From Monomorium pharaonis (taxonomy: Eukaryota; Arthropoda; Insecta; Hymenoptera; Formicidae), in the NCBI RefSeq assembly GCF_013373865.1, contig NC_050470.1:25016856-25080855 (forward strand): a stretch of 64,000 nt of DNA. Reading direction: 5' to 3'. The translations under genes and the position numbers were made by a program. Positions 57,401 through 64,000 of this stretch are shown piece by piece (the stretch's first letter is position 1; the number at the start of each line of letters is the position of its first letter). The notes below the pieces were generated by a model that saw only the letters and a list, made by a program, of their open reading frames with translations, had not been told where the DNA came from and did no database searches.

Positions 57401-60005
57401 TATAAATTATATACATTTTATTAATAAAAATTGTTATAAATCTGTTTAGAAATAAAAATTTTATTAAAGATTATAATTGTTAATATTTGCTATCATAAAA
57501 TTAATATTTAGGTTAAATATAGATTAATTTCAATAAGTGAACTAAAAATATTTTTTCTTAAAAATATATCTCTTAATATAATATTTAATATTATAAAATT
57601 TACTTAGTTTGGATTATTCGTTAATGAATGCTTAATTAGCTTCGTTATAATCTACTTAATTTTTTTTAAATCAATAGTATGTCAATCATAAATCGAAATA
57701 GTCGTAAGTAGAGAAATATCTGTTTTACAGTGTCATATATATGTAGATATGTGTATGTGTATGCATGTGTGTATATATGTATATGTGTAATATATATTAC
57801 CTTTTCAGGATCATTCACAAACCACTTCGTTCCAACGTTTCTTGACAGTTCCGAATCAATAGTTAAGTTTCCTGTCAAGTCCCATGCGATTACCGATTTA
57901 TCGTTAGAGCCTATAATATATTAAATATTATTTGCTATGAAACAAATCGTAAACATTTTCGGAAATGTAGATTACCTGTCGCTAGTAAACTTCCGTCGCG
58001 TGAAAAAGCGCAGCAAGCTACGTATCTGTTGTGACCGGAGAGTATCGCCATGATCTTTCCTGAGCTCTATAATTAGATTAAAATGTGATAAAGAATTCAA
58101 TTTAAAATATTCTTCTCCAAGATAAGGTTAGATAAGTCGGTAAGATAAATCTCTTACCGTTTCCCAAATTACTGCCGTTTTATCGAGGCCACAGCTGGCA
58201 ATATATAATCCGTTGCTGCTAAAACGGACGCAAGTTAAGGCACTGCTGTGCTTTTCCATTACTCTGCAAAGCTGTACAGTGGCAGTAGAGGGTTGGGTCT
58301 CGCACTTATTCTGGCTCACCGTGACTTCCCACAATTTCACGTCGTGATCGTTGCCGCACGTGATCAATTGATAAAGCTTAGTGTATGGTTCATTACCTGA
58401 GATAATAATTGTGTTATTCATTGCATATATCGTATTTCTTTCCTACTTGTCGAAAATAATGTCTGCAATGCTTGCGTACATGTGACTTCTTGGAAAGTCG
58501 AGAAATCGCAACAAACTACCCCCATGTCGTGAGCATCATCGATCGAGACGAGTTCGGCGATTTCCTGATTGGTAGAGGTACAAGTATCAATCAGTTCGGC
58601 AGTGGAGAACAGCTTTAGGACGCCCAGCGTGCACGAGGTGATCAGCCAACTCGAGTCCGGCGAGAAGGACAGGCTTTGCACGGCACCCTCATGCTTTTGA
58701 AAACATCTACACAAGTCGAGATAATAATTCAAATCATGATAAATCATTATAAATTAAAACGGTAAGAAAAAATATTCTAATCCAAAGCTTTACAAAAAGT
58801 TTTGGACTAAAAAATATACTTTTTTAAAATATTAAAAAAAAAATGTCCTCTGTAAAATATCTTGCCTGATTAAATTACGATGAACCAGATCCCAGATACA
58901 GACTTGCCCGTTATCTCCAGCAGTCGCGAGTAACGTCGAATCCGGCGAAAATCTGCAGACTCTCACCGCCTCGCCGCCCACTTGCACCATAGTGTGTATC
59001 TTCATTCCCGTCTTCGAAACGATATAAATTTACATTAACCCAATATTTGCTAGAACATGATTTATGATTACAGACTATTTGCATGACTTCTATTTCTTCA
59101 TTACTTGCGCAACAACTATAACTCGCTTTAACTTCTATATGTAGATATAAAAAATTCATGGTGCCATTAATTTTTGAAGTCACAAGGAGAAGCTCGCTGG
59201 TCGAATATTATGATGAGCTCGTTCGTTAAGCCTGTATTTCTTTACATATATATAAATTATTTTTCATGTATACATATGCACTAAAAAAAATACTTAAAAA
59301 TTTATTATTGTGAGCAAATAAATTAATTAATCAGAAAAATGATAGATTTCATAGAAATGTACATATATTCGTCATTACAATTTTTTATGAGCAATAAATA
59401 CTAAAAAGACAACAAGTAACATTTGCTTGCTAATATTTCAATCTTTTTTTCTCAGTATATACAGCAAATTTTTAATATAATTTTCAAATTCGGTTAGATA
59501 ATTCGATAAGATGTAAGATAAGATTTTATAATAACTTTATTATAAAATTAGATGAAATTTCAATAGCGTTTAAATTTGCTCCTCTCATATTTTCCTACTA
59601 AACAAGGCGCGTTTATACTTTTTTCAATATTTTTAAACCTACACGTAAGTTCCAGAGCAGCGTGGTACCGTCTATGCTGGAGGTGGCCAGCATAGTGGAC
59701 TGGGGGCTGACCTTGACCGAGGTCACGCCGTACTTGTGCCCCATCAGGGGTGAGAAATATGCCTCCACGTAGCCAGTACCGGGCTGCCATTCCCAAACCC
59801 GGACGCGTTTGTCCCTGCGTGATAGAAGAGAGAGGAGACTGATGCTTAATATACATCGATGCGGAACTGTGTGCACAATATTGATAACCGATATTTACCC
59901 AGATCCCGTTACCAGAACGCAATCACCGGCGAAGTCGACGCTGTTTATATCGCTGGTGTAAACTGTCAAAGTCTGCAAGGCTTGCACGTCGCCTATGGCA
60001 GTCAT
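54442..60005 (-). CDS. WDSUB1: WDSUB1-like protein with duplicated WD40 propeller, SAM and U-box
   Basis: Minus-strand exons: 59899-60005, 59643-59814, 58866-59011, 58480-58706, 58158-58396, 57976-58066, 57801-57910, 57122-57264, 56860-57052, 56645-56790, 56034-56251, 55679-55944, 55508-55598, 55188-55282, 54927-55088, 54702-54846 and 54442-54602; together 903 aa in one open frame. Residues 1-364 hold seven WD units (first GSGDKRVRVWEW, last GSNDKSVIAWDL). Residues 365-748 hold seven more (GDKLVRIWSI to LDKTVLVWK) in the same order, unit for unit. A SAM-like domain (about 749-815, GITGRHLLSVSE) and a U-box (HEFLCPITHEIMKEPV, SDGFTYERAAINEW, TSPMTNEPL) follow. Human WDSUB1 has one propeller and about 476 aa. 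U-box proteins are E3 ubiquitin ligases that recruit E2 enzymes. One intron uses a GC donor (58865). Instead of a fusion, two tandem genes are possible: a Met-rich start near 57258 (MHEHDLMRN) could begin a WDSUB1 of ordinary length. The single-gene model is favoured because phases join and unit 1 has no stop of its own. Confidence 0.82.
56331..56400. repeat. TA/TG microsatellite in a WDSUB1-like intron
   Basis: ATATATGTGTATATATGT-type sequence between exons 10 and 11 of the WDSUB1-like gene. Confidence 0.75.
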
Positions 60006-61486
60006 GTTTTTTTCAGATTAACGGGGTTCTTAGCTGTAAAGACGTATAAAATATTAATCAGCTGTGTCGCACTTCTCAAAATCAACATCGTCTACTTTAA
60101 TAAAAGGGATGGCGCGCCGCGCGGCTATATTACGTGAACGGTCTTCCATTTTTTAAACCTAAAACGATACACAGCCCGGATTATCTGTTGTCGATGCTAT
60201 TAAGGAATGATGTTGAATTAGTATCACTGCCGAGTGAAACTGGTCTATCGATTAAAAACAGAGTTATACGCGACACGTAGACTGCCACGGTAGATATTAA
60301 ACAGAATATCGACAAGCGCGATATCGTGCTGTTACATCACAAAGCCGTCACCTTGATAATATCAAATGATTATGATTGATCGTATCTTTTAGAATTGATG
60401 TATTCCTTCGCCAGAGGTATACTCTGTCCATAGTTGTCATGTCAGGAATGTTGTAAAGGTAACAAGGCACCAGGAGGCACCTTTAACCTTCGGTTTTCAA
60501 ATGCTTACAAACCACATGTGCATACGTTTCTCAATAATACATGCATCCTGAATCGATTAACTGTTCTACAGGTGGGCATACGTATAAAAGCAGCGGGGTT
60601 CTCAAGTTTCTGAAAGTCAGACAGCCCTTGGCATTGACCGCCGCGCGTCACCGTTAAAGACACCATTCGTAATTGATCCGCCACGTACATTAGTTTCATT
60701 ACCGTAATCGATCCGGCATTCAGGAACGAATCATCTATAACCTATCTAAGAATTACATAATTAATTGCCGAAATTTTGTCGTTAAAAATAGAATGTTCGA
60801 TTTCGAGCAAGACGGAGCCATTTCAATTTTTAAGGCGAAAAGTTCTAAAAGTCACATTAATAATTTCTCCAGTTATCTCTACTGTTATATACTGCAATTG
60901 TCATCTATAAAATTTTAGATTATTAATATTAATAATCAACACCAATATTAGTAATATTAATAATTTAATATTAATAAATATTAATAATCTAATAATCTCG
61001 AAATAATACATAATTAAATAATATCTTTGATATAATATATCCTCAATATGTAAAAATGCAATTTTTATTGCATTATCCGCGTCACAACATTAAAAAGAAA
61101 ATATTAAAAAATCAATATAAAACTAATCTTCTGGAAATTCCAAATTTTTCGAAATCTTTATTTTTAATACCAGGATTTTGATACATATTTATATTATTTA
61201 AAAATCAATATAAGACATCAAGAGTAGATGAGCTAAGTTAGCTCATCGAGGTATTATAAATAAAATATTGAAATGTTGAAATAAAACATTGAAATGTCGA
61301 AACAATCTAAACGTTTGACATATCTAAACGTTTGACATTCGTTATTAAAATACAAGTTTAAGATTTTATTTATAATAGCACAGCCGAATGTAGTTTAGCT
61401 CATCAGTCCTTGACATATTATATTGATTTCTAAATCTCCTACGAACCTACACGCAATTTTTATTCTTCATATTATTTAATTATAAT

Positions 61487-61861
61487 TAGAGATATACGAA
61501 TCAAAAATTTTTAAAAATTGAATTAAATCGAATTTTATTTTTTGTCCGAATCTAAATCGAACCAAATTGACAAAATTATTTAAATCAAGTCAAATTGAAT
61601 TGAATTGTTGAAACACAACTTTCAATTAACATATAATAATCGTTAAGTTAAATTTTAAAATAATCATAAAATATTATAAAAAGAAAAATAATATTAATTG
61701 TATGACATAAAGTCATTTTCAATATAATTTTTATAAAATTGTTAATATATATAATTCGTATTTACATCTTTTATACTTGAAATCTTCGAGTAGTTCGAGT
61801 TCGAATCATAGAGATTCAAATTCAGATTTATTATCGTATTCGAATAATTTCCACATCTCTA
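61487..61861. mobile_element. hAT-like MITE with TAGAGAT ends
   Basis: It starts TAGAGATATACGAATC and ends ATTCGAATAATTTCCACATCTCTA, an imperfect inverted pair. It is flanked by ATTATAAT on the left and GTTATAAT on the right, an 8-base target duplication with one mismatch. Eight-base duplications and (T/C)AGAGATG-type ends are characteristic of hAT transposons. The 375-bp interior is AT-rich with many TCGAAT/ATTGAA motifs and no transposase. Confidence 0.7.
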
Positions 61862-62849
61862 GTTATAATAATTTGACAAAGAATCGCTTTACTTATTAAG
61901 CGAGAATCTTTAAAGAATCTGTTATTTGCTCGTAACAAATTTTTAACTTTATTTAGCAACGATATAGGCAAGCACATTAACCCATTCAATCTGTTTCTTC
62001 TCATCGTTCTATTTATAGGACATTTTCCCAATTTTTCTTTTCCATGTCAATATAAATATTAAGTTATATATTTGAAAGTATCATCAAAAAATCAAATTTA
62101 AGAAAACACAGAATTTAATAAATTAATTTGTAATCTACCTTGTCTGTATCTTGTGCCGGATAAAACCGGATTATTAAAAAATGTGTTTTACCTTTAATAC
62201 TCTAAAATAATGAGATACGTTTCGCTCGTGACAGTACGGCCGTTTCGTTTTTCAATACTTCTTAATTTATAACGAGTGAAATGGCAATTTTTCACAATGT
62301 AAAGACAGAAGTGTCAAACTTATAGACACGTAAGAGAGCTTTATCGTTAATGCTGACGTGTACATAAAAGCCTTCGATTGTGCTTATCGTGTTTCATCTA
62401 TGAAAGACAACGTCATTGCATCATTACAATCGCGATAGGTATCGCGGTTAAAAACAAAACTATATAAAGCATTCGTTGGTTATAATTGATCATCAGATAA
62501 GGATAGGGTGCGAGTTCTGGTGCGGCAAATTATATATTCGAGAAAGAGCTAATGTCGTGCGATAAATAAAAAATATGTTATTTCTGCACACGACGACACG
62601 CGACGTGTTTATTTATTTTGCGCGCAAATGTTTAATGATCGCAGCAAAATGCATTGAATTAAATTGCATTTGAAAAGAGATGTGGTTGAATTATTACATG
62701 CAGAACTAAAACGTTCTTATTCATATAGTGGAAATTTTGAAATATGTATTAATGGCAAAATTAACTTATACACGTCATAATATAAAACTAATGCAAAATT
62801 ACTAGTCACATAAGCTTTATTGTGTTGTGAAAATGTAAATGAGTATACG

Positions 62850-63340
62850 AAGGGAAAATTAAAAGTTTTTATAGAATGTGAAACTATATTAGCCATAAAC
62901 TTCATCACGTTATAAAGATATAAATAAATAGAAAGATGAAGGGGAAATTAAAAATCTTATAGGATAAAAATTGTATTATTTATAAACTTTACATATTACA
63001 AAAATATAAATAAACAAAAGAAGGGAAAATATTAAAAATTTTACAAAACACGAAATGATATATTAACCGTAAACTTCATCACATTATAAAGATATAAATA
63101 AATAAAAAGGAAAACTAAAAATCTTATAGAACGCAAAATTATATTAGCTGTAAACTTCATCACGTTACAAAGATATAAATAAATCGAATAAAGGGGGAAT
63201 TAAAAATCTTATAAAATATAAAATATCATATTAGCCGTAAATATCGCAAAATTTTATGAAAATGAATATATAAAAGAAATTTTCTTTTAATCTTACAAAA
63301 TATTAATCGTAAACTTCTTCGCACACACGTCACAAGGATA
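62850..63340. repeat. degenerate minisatellite, period about 72-87 bp
   Basis: The unit contains TAAACTTCATCACGTTA, AAAGATATAAATAAAT, GGGAAATTAAAAATCTTATA and ATATTAGCCG. The TAAAC (or TAAAT) landmark occurs at about 62896, 62983, 63070, 63151, 63238 and 63310, so about six copies with spacings of 87, 87, 81, 87 and 72. The outer copies are more diverged. Confidence 0.85.
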
Positions 63341-64000
63341 TAAAGTGTAAATTGTAAAAACTTTATAAATGCACTTTGCCGAATTCTATATCATTCGTCA
63401 ACTTGAAAAATCGACGCGTTCAAACCATTCGAAAACGCCGTGTTTATCGAAGAGTTACATGACTCCGAAACATATTAATTGTCTCACGCCAACGCAAAAA
63501 ATAGCTATTTAATAATAATTCATCCGTTATGGCTCGCGTGGGTGGCGAGCCGTTATTTAATCCGTTATCAAGCCAATGAACCTCTTATTAAATTATTGAC
63601 CAACGGCAAATCGGTGGAGCCCAGTCAAGCGGAAGACAAATCGACGCTCGCCCGAGAGAGGGATCACTCCCACTAAATACACGTAGGTATATATTCCTCC
63701 GGAATCGTTAACGCGTCTCGTGTCATATCCTTCCAAGCCCGGAAACATCGCGGCCGGGCCGGGACATCGTTCCGCGATTTTTTTTTTTCCCCCCTCGCTC
63801 TCGAGACTACATCGTTATTCTTTCTCTTCGTACTCACTCGTAGCAAAGGCACATGTTCCAGACACTGTCGACGGCCCACACGGCGGTGCCTCGTCGCTCC
63901 CCGTCGTCAACGAGCGCCCACGCGGCACATGATTCCCTTCGCGAATCCGTGATCCCGGTGGAGCTGAGGCGAGGCGCGGTGTCACATTATTTTTCGCGAT

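Larger units (their letters stand above)
60006..64000. other. upstream intergenic region of the WDSUB1-like gene to window end
   Basis: Positions 60006-60720 are moderately CpG-rich and likely include the WDSUB1-like promoter. From about 60740 to 63380 the DNA is AT-rich, with a hAT-like MITE (61487-61861) and a minisatellite (about 62850-63340). From about 63500 to 64000 CpG content rises sharply with a pyrimidine tract (63779-63795), as at a promoter. A gene may start beyond the window, but no coding exon can be supported. Confidence 0.45.

Noticed and set aside
57666..57800. Read-through end for the first WD40 unit of the WDSUB1-like gene
   Set aside because: Reading past the donor at 57800 gives a tail translated from a TA/TG microsatellite. 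The donor GAAAAG/GTAATA is good and the join to 57264 is in phase, so splicing is preferred.
60505..60699. 64-codon minus-strand frame upstream of the WDSUB1-like gene
   Set aside because: It begins with an ATG but shows no recognised family and no convincing downstream exon.
63673..63932. Frames on both strands in the CpG-rich right end
   Set aside because: Low-complexity pyrimidine tract and GC-rich composition explain the openness; no domain similarity.

Overview
The window looks like nuclear DNA from a hymenopteran insect, most likely an ant. Seven intron-containing protein genes have GT-AG introns (one GC-AG), CpG-rich promoter islands sit in very AT-rich intergenic DNA, and there are many short inverted-repeat elements and microsatellites. 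The order assignment is inference from gene content and base composition. I see no bacterial operon, CRISPR array, tRNA or rRNA. Exon models were rebuilt by hand from splice sites, reading phase and domain continuity.

Layout: (1) 695-3559, minus, a Star-like type II membrane protein with an FkbM methyltransferase-type fold, 5 exons, 332 aa. (2) 7571-9968, plus, class III cap-binding factor eIF4E3, 6 exons, 212 aa. (3) 9969-23749, about 13.8 kb without a supportable gene; it holds several inverted-repeat elements, a long foldback, a perfect hairpin and a module present three times just upstream of the next gene. (4) 23750-31686, plus, a secreted prohormone-like protein I cannot name, 4 exons, 268 aa. 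(5) 35245-40160, plus, WDR1/AIP1 (fly flare), 13 exons, 602 aa. (6) 40906-44989, minus, a BTB-C2H2 zinc-finger factor, 3 coding exons, 344 aa, convergent with WDR1. (7) 47694-48183, a 5'-truncated non-LTR retrotransposon tail with a (TTA)n end, next to a palindromic MITE. (8) 48611-51916, plus, an SLC19-family thiamine/folate transporter, 6 exons, 452 aa. (9) 54442-60005, minus, a WDSUB1-type protein in 17 exons. Its WD40 propeller appears to be duplicated, giving two 7-blade units followed by one SAM and one U-box domain in a continuous 903-aa frame. (10) 60006-64000, intergenic, with a hAT-like MITE, an 80-87 bp minisatellite and a CpG-rich end that may be a promoter for a gene outside the window.

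The genes do not form a pathway. They cover actin turnover (WDR1), translation (eIF4E3), transcription (BTB-ZnF), vitamin uptake (SLC19), ubiquitin ligation (WDSUB1), membrane/secretory functions (Star-like) and a probable secreted peptide precursor. The points most worth checking are the double-propeller WDSUB1, the unnamed secreted precursor with its triplicated upstream module, the eIF4E3 with tyrosine at the cap-stacking position, the possible truncating exon in the BTB gene, and the foldback element with a tandemly duplicated arm.
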